Below, piece after piece: positions 25,922-35,796 of a stretch of DNA of 64,000 nt. The translations under genes were made by a program, and so were the position numbers. This DNA is from Pectobacterium betavasculorum (GTDB taxonomy: Bacteria; Pseudomonadota; Gammaproteobacteria; Enterobacterales; Enterobacteriaceae). The notes beneath the pieces are model-generated. The model was not told the DNA's origin. It worked only from the letters and a program-made list of their open reading frames with translations, and ran no database searches. The stretch spans positions 310,001 through 374,000 of the forward strand of contig NZ_JQHM01000003.1 in assembly GCF_000749845.1 (NCBI RefSeq), written 5' to 3'. How positions within the stretch are numbered: the stretch's first letter is position 1; the number at the start of each line of letters is the position of its first letter.

Positions 25922-27259
25922 ATGTCATTTAAGGACCAACTGATTGATTCATTGGGATCCTTCGCCAATAAATTTAATAGCCTGCGTTACATCATGGCGA
26001 TTAAGGCATCCTTTATTACGCTGATGCCCGTCATTATCGTCGGCGCGTTTTCCGTTCTGATCTCCAACATGGTGATGGATCCGAAAAATGGTCTGGCCAG
26101 TTTTTCCATGTTTTCGTTCCTGGCGGAGCTAAAGCCAATCATGAGCGGCATTAACTACGCCACGCTCAGCTTTCTGACTATCGGTGCCGTCTTTCTGATT
26201 GGTATCGAACTTGGGAAAATTAACGGTTCACGTGGGCTGTTTCCCGGCCTGCTGGCGGTGATCTGCTTTATTGCCGTTACGCCAACCACCATCGAAATGG
26301 CCGTGAACGGGCAGATGATGGTGGTCAAAGACGTGCTGGCGAAACAGTTTTCCGATACCAAAAGCCTATTTCTGGGGATGTTCATCGCCATCCTGTCAGT
26401 AGAAATGTATACCCGGCTAGAAAGCGTCGATCGGCTGCGGATTAAAATGCCGGACAGCGTGCCGCCTAATGTTGCAGCCTCTTTTTCTGCGCTGTTTCCT
26501 TCCATCATCACGGTGGTTGCTATCGCCACCTTTGGGTTTGTGTTTCACCGCGTGACGGGTATGTACCTGTATGACGCCGTTTATCAGGTGGTGCAACAGC
26601 CGCTGGAGTCCGTCGTACAAAGCCTGCCTGGCTTACTGGTGCTGATGTTCGTCGCACAGCTGTTCTGGGTGATCGGGATTCACGGCAACCAGATGATTAA
26701 ACCGATTCGTGAACCGCTGCTGCTGGGGGCGATTGCCGTCAACATGACGGCGTTCGAGCAGGGACTGGAAGTGCCGAATATTATCACCATGCCGTTCTGG
26801 GATGTGTACATGAGCATCGGTGGTTCCGGTTTGACGATTGGCCTGCTGATGGCGGTGATGATTGCGTCTAAACGCAAAGAGATGAAAGAAATTGCCAAAA
26901 TCTCTTTCGGCCCCAGCGTGTTCAATATTAATGAGCCGGTGATTTTTGGTATGCCGATTATGCTTAATCCGATTCTGGCTATTCCCTTCATTATCACACC
27001 GTTAGTGACCGGCACGATTGGTTATTTCGCCACCAGTATGGGGTTTGCCGGTAAAGCCGTGGTGATGGTGCCGTGGACGACGCCGCCAATCATTAACGCC
27101 TGGCTGTCGACGGCGGGCTCAATGGGAGCGGTCGCGACGCAGATTGTGTGCATCATCGTTGCGATGCTGATCTACCTGCCGTTTGTCAAAGTCGCGTCTC
27201 GCCGCGCCGAGTTAGCGCAGTTGGAAGCGGAAAAGCAGGCCGCAGCGGAAAAAGCCTGA
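25922..27259 (+). CDS. PTS lactose/cellobiose-type EIIC permease
   Basis: 445 residues with about ten membrane spans, a stand-alone EIIC like ChbC/CelB. It contains the family's WVIGIHGNQMIKPI loop, with the His involved in sugar binding, and FNINEPVIFGMPIMLNP. The C-terminus is a charged Glu/Ala/Lys tail (AELAQLEAEKQAAAEKA). It carries beta-glucosides across the inner membrane with phosphorylation by the EIIB. It starts at ATG 25922 after AAAGAGGTGG. The GH1 gene follows 24 bases later. Confidence 0.92.
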   Translation: MSFKDQLIDSLGSFANKFNSLRYIMAIKASFITLMPVIIVGAFSVLISNMVMDPKNGLASFSMFSFLAELKPIMSGINYATLSFLTIGAVFLIGIELGKINGSRGLFPGLLAVICFIAVTPTTIEMAVNGQMMVVKDVLAKQFSDTKSLFLGMFIAILSVEMYTRLESVDRLRIKMPDSVPPNVAASFSALFPSIITVVAIATFGFVFHRVTGMYLYDAVYQVVQQPLESVVQSLPGLLVLMFVAQLFWVIGIHGNQMIKPIREPLLLGAIAVNMTAFEQGLEVPNIITMPFWDVYMSIGGSGLTIGLLMAVMIASKRKEMKEIAKISFGPSVFNINEPVIFGMPIMLNPILAIPFIITPLVTGTIGYFATSMGFAGKAVVMVPWTTPPIINAWLSTAGSMGAVATQIVCIIVAMLIYLPFVKVASRRAELAQLEAEKQAAAEKA

Positions 27260-27283
27260 AACGGGCAAAAAGAGAGGTAACGC

Positions 27284-28720
27284 ATGAGTAAGGTTTCACT
27301 GACTATTCCCCCTGATTTTATTCTGGGCGCGGCGGCATCGGCATGGCAAACAGAAGGGTGGAGCGGCAAGAAGGCAGGGCAGGATTCCTATCTGGATCTC
27401 TGGTACAAGCAGGATCGTCAGGTGTGGCATAACGGGTATGGTCCGGCGAAAGCGACGGACTTCTTTAACCGCTATCGGGAAGATGTGGTATTGATGAAAC
27501 TGGCGGGGCTGACGCACTATCGTACGTCGATCAATTGGTCACGTTTTATGCTGGATTATGAGAAAGGCATCGTCGATGAGGAGTATGCGGCCTACATCGA
27601 TAATCTGCTGGATGAAATGCATCGGCAGGGGATCGAACCGATGATCTGCCTTGAACATTACGAACTGCCCGCCTGCCTGCTGGAGAAGTATCAAGGCTGG
27701 TCATCAAAGCAGGTGGTGGAATGGTTTGTGCTGTACGCCGATGCCGTTTTCGCCCGTTATGCCGGAAAGGTGAAGCGCTGGTTTACCTTCAATGAGCCGA
27801 TTGTGGTGCAGACGCGCGTTTATCTTGATGCGCTACGCTACCCTTATGAGCAGAACACGCACACGTGGATGCAGTGGAATCACCATAAGAATCTGGCGAC
27901 GGCAAAAGTCGTACAGCGGTTTCGGCAGAAGGGTTATGACCGAGACGGCGGCTCGATCGGCGTGATCCTCAACCCTGAAGTCACGTATCCGCGATCCCGT
28001 GCGGCGCATGATGTGAAAGCGGCACACCTTTACGATCTGTTCTATAACCGCGTTTTCCTCGATCCGGCGCTGAAAGGGGAATATCCGGCGGAGCTGGTAG
28101 CGCTACTGGCGCAGCATCAGGTGAAGTGGGATTACACGGAAGAAGAGCTGGCGATCATCCGCGATAACACGGTTGATGAGGTGGGGATTAACCTGTATTA
28201 CCCGCACCGGGTAAAAGCGCCTGGCCGTGAATGGAACAAGGAGACGCCTTTCCATCCTGCTTATTACTACGAGCATTTTGAGCTGCCGGGACGCCGTATG
28301 AACATCTCGCGCGGCTGGGAGATCAATCCCAAAATCATTTACGACATGGCGAAGCGTATAGAGCACGAATACGACAATGCGCCGTGGTTTGTGGCGGAAA
28401 ACGGCATCGGTATCGAGAATGAGGCACGCTTTAAAGACGAGGCGGGCGTGATTCAGGATGATTACCGCATTGCGTTTATTGCGGAGCATCTTTACTGGAC
28501 GCTGAAGGCGAAGGAAGAGGGGGCAAACTGCCGAGGCTATATGCTGTGGGCGTTTACCGACAATGTCTCGCCGATGAATGCGTTTAAAAACCGCTACGGA
28601 TTGATCGAAATTGATCTGGAACAGGATCGACAACGGCGGCCGAAAAAATCCGCTGCCTGGTTTCGTCAGCTACACGACACGCGTCGGCTTGAATTGACGC
28701 TGGATGATGAAGAGAAATAG
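27284..28720 (+). CDS. Glycoside hydrolase family 1, probable 6-phospho-beta-glucosidase
   Basis: 478 residues, full length for GH1. Acid/base Glu171 in TFNEP and nucleophile Glu372 in VAENGIG are both present, with the N-terminal DFILGAAASAWQTEG strand and C-terminal NRYGLIEIDL typical of the family. Its place between PTS EIIC and EIIB genes implies that it cleaves the phosphorylated disaccharide to glucose 6-phosphate and an aglycone or glucose. The sugar specificity (arbutin, salicin, cellobiose or a plant glucoside) cannot be read from sequence. Cytoplasmic. Confidence 0.92.
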   Translation: MSKVSLTIPPDFILGAAASAWQTEGWSGKKAGQDSYLDLWYKQDRQVWHNGYGPAKATDFFNRYREDVVLMKLAGLTHYRTSINWSRFMLDYEKGIVDEEYAAYIDNLLDEMHRQGIEPMICLEHYELPACLLEKYQGWSSKQVVEWFVLYADAVFARYAGKVKRWFTFNEPIVVQTRVYLDALRYPYEQNTHTWMQWNHHKNLATAKVVQRFRQKGYDRDGGSIGVILNPEVTYPRSRAAHDVKAAHLYDLFYNRVFLDPALKGEYPAELVALLAQHQVKWDYTEEELAIIRDNTVDEVGINLYYPHRVKAPGREWNKETPFHPAYYYEHFELPGRRMNISRGWEINPKIIYDMAKRIEHEYDNAPWFVAENGIGIENEARFKDEAGVIQDDYRIAFIAEHLYWTLKAKEEGANCRGYMLWAFTDNVSPMNAFKNRYGLIEIDLEQDRQRRPKKSAAWFRQLHDTRRLELTLDDEEK

Positions 28721-28749
28721 GCGCAGATAACCAAAATGAGGAACGGAAT

Positions 28750-29067
28750 ATGAAAAGAATCGTACTGGCTTGCTCGGCTGGCATGTCGACCTCACTGGTG
28801 GTCACCAAGATGGAGAAGGAAGCGGAAGCGCGGGGAATGACGTTTAAGATCTACGCAATCCCGGAACAAAATCTGCGGGATGAATTACAGGAGTTCGGCA
28901 GCGACATTATTGCGGTTCTACTGGGGCCGCAGGTGCGCTTCAAACTTAACGAAAATAAAAAGCTAACGGATAGCTATCAGATACCTATCGCGGTGATCGA
29001 CTCTGTCGCTTACGGCACATTAAATGGTGCAAAAGTACTGGATCAGGCGCTGAGTTTGGTAGACTAA
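28750..29067 (+). CDS. PTS lactose/cellobiose-type EIIB
   Basis: 105 residues, complete. The phosphocysteine is Cys8 in MKRIVLACSAGMSTSLVV, the signature of cellobiose-type EIIB. It takes phosphate from the EIIA at 25291 and gives it to the sugar in EIIC. It starts after AGGAACGG, 29 bases past the GH1 stop. An ERIC fragment lies 25 bases after its stop. Confidence 0.93.
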   Translation: MKRIVLACSAGMSTSLVVTKMEKEAEARGMTFKIYAIPEQNLRDELQEFGSDIIAVLLGPQVRFKLNENKKLTDSYQIPIAVIDSVAYGTLNGAKVLDQALSLVD

Positions 29068-29091
29068 CGCACCGCCGCGACGTCAGTGCGT

Positions 29092-29143
29092 GGCTGGGGT
29101 GAGTAAGAGAAGCCAACGTACATGCAGCTTGAAGTATGACGGG
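29092..29143. repeat. Partial ERIC repeat
   Basis: GGCTGGGGTGAGTAAG...GAAGTATGACGGG matches the outer half of the ERIC repeats at 1186 and 62342 in reverse orientation, with the rest of the element missing. It separates the EIIB and GntR genes. Confidence 0.8.
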
Positions 29144-29202
29144 CAAAATCAGAGCGGGCCTGACGCCCGTGCTCAGGGTGACAGTGTATGTAGGGTGAAA
29201 GC

Positions 29203-29970
29203 GTGGCGAAGGATGTGGTTCTGCAAGAGAAGAAGCAATATCAGGAAATCGGCTGTGATTTGCGCCAGAAGATTCAGTCAGGGGATTACCCTGTCGGATC
29301 GCGCCTTCCTCCTGAACGAAATATTGCGGAAACCTATGGCGTTAGCCGGACGATAGTGCGTGAAGCGCTATTGATGCTTGAGCTGGAAGGTACGGTTGAT
29401 ATTCGTCAGGGCTCCGGGGTTTATGTTCTGCGTATTCCCGATGAAGACGATGCGGCAGACAGCGCCAAAAATCATATCGGCGCATTTGAAATGCTACAAG
29501 CGCGCCAACTGTTGGAAAGCAATATCGCCGCATTTGCGGCACGCATGGCAACGCGGGCGGATATCGAAAACCTGCGTAAAATACTGGAGCAAGAGCAGGC
29601 CGCGATTGCCGTAAAAGATTACCGCGGTGATTTCGATCGCCTATTTCACCTGCAAATTGCTGGCGCGACGCAAAACCAGATGCTACTGGAAACGGTCAGC
29701 AATATTTGGGCGTGCCGTGACGATAACGCGCTCTGGCAGCAGCTTTATACTCACGTTGGCACGCAAGGGTATCGCCTGAAATGGCTGGCGGATCATCAGG
29801 CTATTCTGGCGGCACTGCGGCGTCGCGATGTGTCTGGCTCTTATCAGGCGATGTGGCAGCACCTTGAAAATGTCAAAAATACGCTGATGGAAATCTCTGA
29901 CGCCGACGCGCCGGAGTTCGACGGCTACTTATTTGATTCTGTGCCGATTTTTCAAGGGAAGCTGGTGTAG
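29203..29970 (+). CDS. GntR-family (FadR subgroup) regulator
   Basis: 255 residues, starting with GTG at 29203 after AGGGTGAAA. N-terminal winged helix (QKIQSGDYPVGSRLPPERNIAETYGVSRTIVREALLMLELEG) is followed by an all-helical FCD effector domain (ARQLLESNIAAFAARMAT...FDRLFHLQIAGATQN). FadR-type regulators usually respond to small organic acids or sugar acids. Here it closes the beta-glucoside operon, which already has a LacI-type regulator. Shared control with the palindromes upstream of EIIC is plausible but unproven. Confidence 0.87.
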   Translation: MAKDVVLQEKKQYQEIGCDLRQKIQSGDYPVGSRLPPERNIAETYGVSRTIVREALLMLELEGTVDIRQGSGVYVLRIPDEDDAADSAKNHIGAFEMLQARQLLESNIAAFAARMATRADIENLRKILEQEQAAIAVKDYRGDFDRLFHLQIAGATQNQMLLETVSNIWACRDDNALWQQLYTHVGTQGYRLKWLADHQAILAALRRRDVSGSYQAMWQHLENVKNTLMEISDADAPEFDGYLFDSVPIFQGKLV

Positions 29971-29972
29971 TC

Positions 29973-30113
29973 ATGGCGGACACGGCTTTGGCGAACACGG
30001 CTTTTGCGAATATTGTTTATCTGGCGGATTATCCCCAGCATCAGGAACAGGTGATCGACTGGATTATCTGGAAAAGGTTGTTCGCCTGCCGCTATCACGC
30101 TAGAAAAACGCGC
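29973..30113 (+). pseudogene. Short truncated gene, possibly an acetyltransferase N-terminus
   Basis: A 46-codon frame starts two bases after the GntR stop: NIVYLADYPQHQEQVIDWIIWKRL, then unrelated-looking residues. The beginning resembles the N-terminus of GNAT-type acetyltransferases. After a base shift, the following DNA can be read AITLEKRAKGLRPYMIHQN, which suggests a frameshifted or internally deleted gene. Identification is weak. Confidence 0.35.
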
Positions 30114-30228
30114 TAAAGGGCTGCGGCCTTACATGATTCACCAGAATTTTACAGTTGGTTGCACTTATAGAATAAGTCTTTCGATTCATCGCTGGTGAAG
30201 ATAAGTGGCGATCCTTAGAGTAACAAGT

Positions 30229-30319
30229 CCCAGAGGTATTGATTGGTGATACATCGATGTACTCTGTACATTGAAATCATTTGATTACACCAACCTACGC
30301 GGATGCGTAGGTTTTTTTT
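30229..30319 (+). ncRNA. omrA: OmrA/OmrB-type small regulatory RNA
   Basis: Starts CCCAGAGGTATTGATTGGTG, the conserved seed-bearing 5' end of E. coli OmrA, and ends CACCAACCTACGCGGATGCG before TAGGTTTTTTTT, nearly identical to the OmrA terminator hairpin. Length is about 91 nt (OmrA 88). The middle (about 30249-30288) is diverged, as usual. In E. coli the Omr RNAs lie between aas and galR-lysA; here the gene is just upstream of aas, so synteny agrees. Omr RNAs are made under OmpR control and, with Hfq, repress outer-membrane receptors and curli genes through the 5' end. E. coli has two tandem copies; only one is seen here. Confidence 0.93.
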
Positions 30320-30508
30320 GCCTGAATTTCCTGCTTTTGCTATCTCCTGCGATTTTAATGCTATGCGAATGATGTGCTGACGGCCATCTTCACGTTAAGC
30401 TGCGTATCCGTAACTTGAAGTATGATATGTATATAGTATTTTGACGTATCGCTCGGTGGTTTTTGCGCTCTAGCAAGCTGCCCGTTTATCTGTCTATTGG
30501 GAGAAGGC

Positions 30509-32710
30509 ATGATTCATACCCTGTTACGTTGGGTGTTCCAGCGTCTGTACCGCATCCGGATCGAGGGCGACAGCAGCCAGTTTCAGCAATCCAAATTGCT
30601 TATCACCCCCAATCACGTCTCTTTCCTCGATGGTGTCCTACTGGCGTTATTCTTACCGATAAAACCGGTTTTTGCCGTGTACTCCTCCATTTCCGATCGC
30701 TGGTTTATGCGGTGGCTAAAACCTTATATCGATTTTGTGCCATTGGATCCCACTAAACCTCTGGCGATCAAAGGGCTAATCAAGGTAATAGAACGCGGCC
30801 AGCCTGTCGTGGTTTTCCCCGAAGGGCGCATTAGCGTCACCGGATCGCTGATGAAGATTTACAGCGGCGCGGCGTTTGTCGCAGCGAAATCCGGGGCAAC
30901 GATTATCCCCGTGCGTATTGATGGCGCTGAATTCACACCGTTCGGTCGGCTGGCGGGCGTATTTAAACGCCGCTGCCTCCCACAGATTACTATCACCTAT
31001 TTGCCACCGACCACATTGCCGATGCCGGAAGCCAGCAGCGCCAGAGCACGTCGCGCACTGGCCGGTGAACGCTTGCACCAAATTATGATGAAAGCGCGGA
31101 TGGAAACGCGTCCGCAGCATACGTTGTATCAGGCATTTCTGGCGGCGAGATCCCGTTATGGACGGCATTCTGCCAGCATTGCGGATATCTCATTTAACGA
31201 AGACAGCTATCAGGGCTTATTGAAAAAATCGCTGGGTGTGTCGCGCATCTTGCAGCGCTTCACTCGCGCCGATGAACATGTCGGCATGCTGTTGCCCAAT
31301 GCGACCATTACTGCGGCATCAATCCTGGGCGCATCGCTGCGTAACCGTATTCCCGCGATGCTGAACTACACCGCTGGCGCGAAAGGGCTACAAAGCGCAA
31401 TGAAAGCGGCAGGGATCAAAACGATCGTCACCTCTCGCCAGTTTCTTGAAAAGGGTAAGCTGACGGATCTACCGAAGCAAGTCAGCGAGGCTAACTGGGT
31501 TTATCTGGAAGATTTGAAAGACACCGTGACGCTGACGGATAAGCTGTGGATCCTGTTTCATCTGCTGTTTCCTGCCCGTGCGATGTTGCCACAGAAGCCC
31601 GACGATGCGGCCATTGTGCTGTTTACCTCCGGCTCTGAGGGGAATCCGAAAGGTGTGGTGCATTCCCATGACAGTCTGCTAGCGAACGTTGAGCAGATTC
31701 GTACCGTGGCGGATTTCACCCCGCGTGACCGCTTTATGTCTGCGCTACCGCTGTTCCATGCGTTTGGCCTGACGGTTGGTCTATTAACACCGTTGATGAC
31801 GGGCGCTCGCGTGTTCCTCTATCCCAGCCCACTGCATTATCGCATCGTGCCGGAACTGGTTTACGACCAGAACTGTACCGTGTTGTTTGGAACATCTACC
31901 TTTTTAGGTAACTATGCGCGTTTTGCTCACCCGTATGATTTTGCTCGTCTGCGCTATGCCGTCGCCGGGGCTGAAAAGCTGTCTGAGACGACACGTCAGG
32001 TCTGGCAGGACAAATTTGGTATCCGCATTCTGGAAGGCTATGGTGTGACCGAGTGCGCACCGGTAGTCGCGATCAACGTGCCGATGGCGACGAAAATCCA
32101 TTCCGTCGGCCTGCTATTACCAGAAATTGAATCGCGTTTGATTACGGTGCCGGGTATTACGCGCGGTGGCCGTCTGCAATTGCGTGGGCCGAATATCATG
32201 AAAGGCTATCTGCGGGTGGAAAACCCCGGCGTGCTGGAGACGCCAGCGGCAGAAAACGCCGAAGGTGAATTGCAGCAGGGCTGGTATGACACTGGCGATA
32301 TTGTCGAACTGGACGAAAGAGGGTTCTGCACCATCATTGGCCGCGTGAAGCGCTTTGCCAAGCTCGCAGGAGAGATGGTTTCGCTCGAGAGTGTGGAACA
32401 GCTTGCAGTTAAAGTATCGCCGGAGGCACAACATGCAGCCAGTGCGAAGAGCGACAGCAGTAAAGGTGAAGCGCTGGTGCTGTTTACAACGGACAGTCAG
32501 ATAACCCGTGACGTGCTGCTTGCACAAGCCCGCAGCAGCGGGGTGCCAGAATTGGCGGTGCCACGTGATATTCGCTACGTGAAAGCATTACCGTTACTCG
32601 GCAGCGGTAAGCCTGACTTTGTCACGCTACGTCAAATGGCTGAAGAGCGAAGTGACGAATCATCGCTCGTCGAACAATCCGTTACTAACGCGTCGGAGCC
32701 TAGTGCATGA
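30509..32710 (+). CDS. aas: 2-acylglycerophosphoethanolamine acyltransferase / acyl-ACP synthetase
   Basis: 733 residues from ATG 30509, directly after GGGAGAAGG; a TTG frame start at 30497 overlaps that ribosome site. It is a fusion of an N-terminal PlsC-type acyltransferase (NHVSFLDG at about 35-42, [11 protein letters not shown]) and a C-terminal AMP-forming acyl-activating domain ([38 protein letters not shown]). It re-acylates lysophospholipids at the inner membrane with acyl-ACP. Its stop overlaps the lplT start, and the two form the known lysophospholipid repair operon. Confidence 0.96.
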   Translation: MIHTLLRWVFQRLYRIRIEGDSSQFQQSKLLITPNHVSFLDGVLLALFLPIKPVFAVYSSISDRWFMRWLKPYIDFVPLDPTKPLAIKGLIKVIERGQPVVVFPEGRISVTGSLMKIYSGAAFVAAKSGATIIPVRIDGAEFTPFGRLAGVFKRRCLPQITITYLPPTTLPMPEASSARARRALAGERLHQIMMKARMETRPQHTLYQAFLAARSRYGRHSASIADISFNEDSYQGLLKKSLGVSRILQRFTRADEHVGMLLPNATITAASILGASLRNRIPAMLNYTAGAKGLQSAMKAAGIKTIVTSRQFLEKGKLTDLPKQVSEANWVYLEDLKDTVTLTDKLWILFHLLFPARAMLPQKPDDAAIVLFTSGSEGNPKGVVHSHDSLLANVEQIRTVADFTPRDRFMSALPLFHAFGLTVGLLTPLMTGARVFLYPSPLHYRIVPELVYDQNCTVLFGTSTFLGNYARFAHPYDFARLRYAVAGAEKLSETTRQVWQDKFGIRILEGYGVTECAPVVAINVPMATKIHSVGLLLPEIESRLITVPGITRGGRLQLRGPNIMKGYLRVENPGVLETPAAENAEGELQQGWYDTGDIVELDERGFCTIIGRVKRFAKLAGEMVSLESVEQLAVKVSPEAQHAASAKSDSSKGEALVLFTTDSQITRDVLLAQARSSGVPELAVPRDIRYVKALPLLGSGKPDFVTLRQMAEERSDESSLVEQSVTNASEPSA

Positions 32711-33930
32711 GTCAACAGACTGAACCCGCGACGCCTTTGCTGTCGCGCAGTATGAGCGCGGTGATTATCGCGCAGTTCTTCTCCGCGTTTGGTGATAACG
32801 CGCTGCTGTTTGCTACGTTAGCGCTGATCAAACAGCTGGTGTATCCCGACTGGAGCCAGCCGTTTTTGCAGATGGGGTTTGTGGCTGCATACATCGTTTT
32901 AGCACCGTTTGTCGGGCAAATAGCGGATAGCTTCGCCAAAGGGCGGGTGATGATGTTCGCCAATACCCTGAAACTGGCGGGAGCGCTGCTGATTTGCGTG
33001 GGCGGTAATCCGTTTCTGGGATACACGCTGGTGGGCATTGGTGCTGCCGCGTATTCACCCGCGAAATACGGCATTCTGGGTGAGATCACGCGTGGCGATC
33101 AGTTGGTCAAAGCCAACGGATTGATGGAGGCCTCGACCATTGCAGCGATCCTGACCGGCTCAGTGGCGGGTGGCGTGCTGGCAGACTGGAATATTTACGC
33201 GGCACTGTCGATTTGTGCGGTGGCTTATGGCGTGGCGTTGGGCGCGAATATGTTGATCCCACATCTCAACGCCGCCCGTCCAGGGCAGCCGTGGCATCCG
33301 GTACAGATGGCGAGCAGCTTCTTTTCCGCCTGTCGGGTGCTGTGGCGCGATGGTGATGCTCGGCTTTCGTTGATTGGCACCAGCATGTTCTGGGGCGCGG
33401 GCGTGACGCTGCGTTTTCTGCTGGTACTGTGGGTGCCGCATGCGCTCGGCATTATCGATAACGCGACGCCGACGCTGCTTAATGCGATGGTCGCCGTTGG
33501 GATCGTGCTGGGGGCGGGGGGCGCTGCCAGACTGGTTACGCTTGATAATGTACGACGCTGCCTGCCTGCGGGATTCTTGATCGGCGTGGTCGTGGTGATT
33601 TTCACACTTCAGCATAATCTCCTTAGCGCCTATTCCTTGCTGATTTTGCTGGGGGCGCTGGGTGGGTTTTTCATTGTTCCGCTTAATGCGCTGTTGCAGG
33701 AACGTGGGAAAGCCAGCGTCGGTGCGGGTAATGCGATTGCCGTACAGAATTTGGGTGAGAACGGCGCTATGCTGTTAATGCTGGGGCTCTATTCTCTGGT
33801 GGTGAAACTGGGCGTCTCGGTTATCGCGATCGGGATTGGTTTTGGCGTCTTGTTTGCGCTGGCGATTGCGTTGCTGTGGGCATCGCTAATCCTGACTAAG
33901 CGCCGTGCGCGTTCCGCCGGTGCAAAATAG
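32707..33930 (+). CDS. lplT: Lysophospholipid transporter LplT
   Basis: 407 residues, a twelve-span major facilitator protein similar to E. coli LplT. It flips lysophospholipids across the inner membrane to Aas. The N-terminal [17 protein letters not shown] and the loop [27 protein letters not shown] are characteristic. The ATG overlaps the aas stop (ATGA), showing translational coupling. The C-terminus is a short basic tail. Confidence 0.95.
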   Translation: MSQQTEPATPLLSRSMSAVIIAQFFSAFGDNALLFATLALIKQLVYPDWSQPFLQMGFVAAYIVLAPFVGQIADSFAKGRVMMFANTLKLAGALLICVGGNPFLGYTLVGIGAAAYSPAKYGILGEITRGDQLVKANGLMEASTIAAILTGSVAGGVLADWNIYAALSICAVAYGVALGANMLIPHLNAARPGQPWHPVQMASSFFSACRVLWRDGDARLSLIGTSMFWGAGVTLRFLLVLWVPHALGIIDNATPTLLNAMVAVGIVLGAGGAARLVTLDNVRRCLPAGFLIGVVVVIFTLQHNLLSAYSLLILLGALGGFFIVPLNALLQERGKASVGAGNAIAVQNLGENGAMLLMLGLYSLVVKLGVSVIAIGIGFGVLFALAIALLWASLILTKRRARSAGAK

Positions 33931-33941
33931 GAAGGGTGAAA

Positions 33942-34397
33942 ATGAGTCTGATATGGCATGACTGGGATGTGGCAGACCTTAACGTGTATTCACTGCATGA
34001 CATATTGGCGCTGCGCAGCCAGGTATTTGTGGTTGAGCAAACCTGCCCCTATCTGGATATTGATGGTCGCGATCTGGTGGACGGCAATCGTCACATTGCG
34101 GCATATCGCGACGGCAAGCTGGCCGCGTATGCCCGGCTACTCGCCCCCCATCCGAACAACGATGTGGTGACGATTGGACGCGTGATTGTGGCGCCTCACG
34201 CTCGTGGGCAACATCTAGGGCATCAGTTGATGGAGCACGCGTTGATTGCCTGTGCACGCCACTGGCCGCAAAAGCATCTTTTCCTGTCTGCGCAGGCTCA
34301 TCTGCAAGCATTTTACGGCGCGTTTGGCTTTGTGGCGACCGGCGAGGCATATGACGAAGACGGTATCCCGCATATTGATATGCTGTCGGCGTTCTGA
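33942..34397 (+). CDS. elaA: GNAT acetyltransferase ElaA
   Basis: 151 residues from ATG 33942 (AGGAAGG upstream); an in-frame GTG at 33936 is less well placed. Similar to E. coli ElaA throughout: FVVEQTCPYLDIDGRDL, GRVIVAPHARGQHLGHQLMEHAL (acetyl-CoA loop) and FYGAFGFVATGEAYDEDGIPHIDM. The acceptor substrate is unknown. It follows lplT by 11 bases and may be cotranscribed. A bidirectional terminator lies 40 bases after it. Confidence 0.9.
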   Translation: MSLIWHDWDVADLNVYSLHDILALRSQVFVVEQTCPYLDIDGRDLVDGNRHIAAYRDGKLAAYARLLAPHPNNDVVTIGRVIVAPHARGQHLGHQLMEHALIACARHWPQKHLFLSAQAHLQAFYGAFGFVATGEAYDEDGIPHIDMLSAF

Positions 34398-34436
34398 AGA
34401 GCATCGAGTGTGGCGTCGGAAGGAATAGATACTGTG

Positions 34437-34470
34437 TAAAAAAACCGGCTAAGATATTCGCCGGTTTTTT
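34437..34470. terminator. Bidirectional terminator between elaA and ecnA
   Basis: AACCGGC (34443-34449) pairs with GCCGGTT (34460-34466), with an A-run before and a T-run after, so it can stop both the plus-strand elaA and the minus-strand entericidin transcript. Confidence 0.85.
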
Positions 34471-34486
34471 GTTATCTGACGCTGAG

Positions 34487-34618
34487 TTAGCTAGCGGCGT
34501 GGGAAATTTTATTACCCAGTTTCTGCACATCTTCGCCAAAGCCGCGCGTGGTGTTACAGCCGCTTAATGCTGCCGTGACCAGTAGCGCGACTACGATTGT
34601 TGTTATACGTTTCATCAT
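34487..34618 (-). CDS. ecnA: Entericidin A-like small lipoprotein
   Basis: 43 residues, too short for most gene finders. It reads MMKRITTIVVALLVTAALSG, then Cys and NTTRGFGEDVQKLGNKISHAAS. It has a lipoprotein signal with lipobox LSGC, giving a mature peptide of about 23 residues. E. coli EcnA (MMKRLIVLVLL...GCNTARGFGEDIKHLGNSISRAAS) matches nearly residue for residue. In E. coli EcnA is reported as the antidote of the EcnB bacteriolytic lipoprotein; no ecnB partner is seen here. It has two possible starts, 34618 and 34615. Confidence 0.9.
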   Translation of the reverse strand: MMKRITTIVVALLVTAALSGCNTTRGFGEDVQKLGNKISHAAS

Positions 34619-34976
34619 CGTTACCCGCAGGTGGTTGATAAACAGGTGTGATAAGTTTCTACTTTGTCATAACCGCAGGTAAAAATTCAATCCTCGTATA
34701 GCCTGAACCAGCTGATATCGTTTGAAATTATGTTGCTACCTATGTGTATGTGCTCTGATCTGACTCTGTTAATGCACAGAGCTAAACCTGATTTGAACGG
34801 CAGCTATTGCCAGGAGCGGACGTTGCTAGCATCTGAATGTACTAATTCTGCGGGGGCTGGTCATCTTCTATAATCGATGATTCGTATTGACAGATATAAG
34901 CAGGTAAAATATGGTTAACGCTTTGTAAAAAATGATATCTAAAATTAGCAACCCTTTTAAGATTATGAGAATTTTA
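34619..34976. other. Intergenic region upstream of ecnA and the lipoprotein gene
   Basis: About 360 bases, AT-rich, holding the divergent promoters of the entericidin gene and the lipoprotein gene. I recognised no other element. Confidence 0.4.
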
Positions 34977-35363
34977 ATGAAAAAAATTTTACTGTGCGGG
35001 CTTGTACTGGCTACTTCCTCATGTGCTGACTTTCCGAAAAATATTGGCGATCAGATGAAAGCAGTGAATGAGGCACTCACGCCTAAAACGTCGAACGCTG
35101 TGCAGACGACGTCTACAAGAAAAGTCGGCACTATCACTAATGACCAATGCAAAAACAGCGTTGGGCAAACGCGATCTTACTTCGAACAATTAGTTGGATT
35201 TAAGCTTAATGAAAGTAATTCATCCGGCTACACGTCCTTCTCTGAGACTTACAATCTTAAAATATCCGATCGTAAAGATCGCTTCGGTGGTAACTTAGCA
35301 ATTTGCATCATCTCTATCGATCCACAGTCTAATAAAGTCACGACATTCTCGATGCCGACATAA
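34977..35363 (+). CDS. Putative small lipoprotein, function unknown
   Basis: 128 residues from ATG 34977, which gives a proper signal sequence MKKILLCGLVLATSSC; the earlier frame start at 34932 would bury it. The lipobox TSSC is imperfect at the -3 position. The mature part is polar, with one Cys pair (KNSVG... and AICIISI regions) and no known domain. An efficient terminator follows, so the gene is monocistronic. Not recognised. Confidence 0.65.
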   Translation: MKKILLCGLVLATSSCADFPKNIGDQMKAVNEALTPKTSNAVQTTSTRKVGTITNDQCKNSVGQTRSYFEQLVGFKLNESNSSGYTSFSETYNLKISDRKDRFGGNLAICIISIDPQSNKVTTFSMPT

Positions 35364-35796
35364 TATCAATGCAGACATCTAACCGGGGTATATTATTTTC
35401 CCCGGATATTTTTTCAATCTCTTACATAAAATTAAAATAACTATTCAACGGCATTGACCCTTATTTCATCGGGCATAGCTATCGCGTTGTTGTTTTCTGT
35501 ACATCCGCAAATAGATAGCATATTACGGAAATTCCCTAAACGTTGTATTTAAGCTGTGCAGGTGGGAGACATTTTAACAAACGCCAATCTATATCAGCAG
35601 CCCTGATATTCTTACATTCATTGTCCGCTTAGTGTCAGGTGCAGATGTAGTAGTCATTTATAATGTGTTCATTAACAGGATAGGTGTGTGGCAGGCCAGC
35701 CACACTCTTGAAAAGTAATACTTCCTTCTGGGACCTCATTTCCCTCCCCGCGCCAGTTGCTGAGCCTATGTACTTCGCGCAAGAGCGGACGTTATG
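35364..35796. other. Intergenic region, terminators only
   Basis: About 430 bases between converging genes. It holds the lipoprotein terminator (35383-35414) and a second hairpin, GTGTGGC/GCCACAC (35686-35705). No gene recognised. Confidence 0.45.
35383..35414 (+). terminator. Terminator of the small lipoprotein gene
   Basis: CCGGGG (35383-35388) pairs with CCCCGG (35400-35405), followed by a T-run. Twenty bases after the stop codon. Confidence 0.85.
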
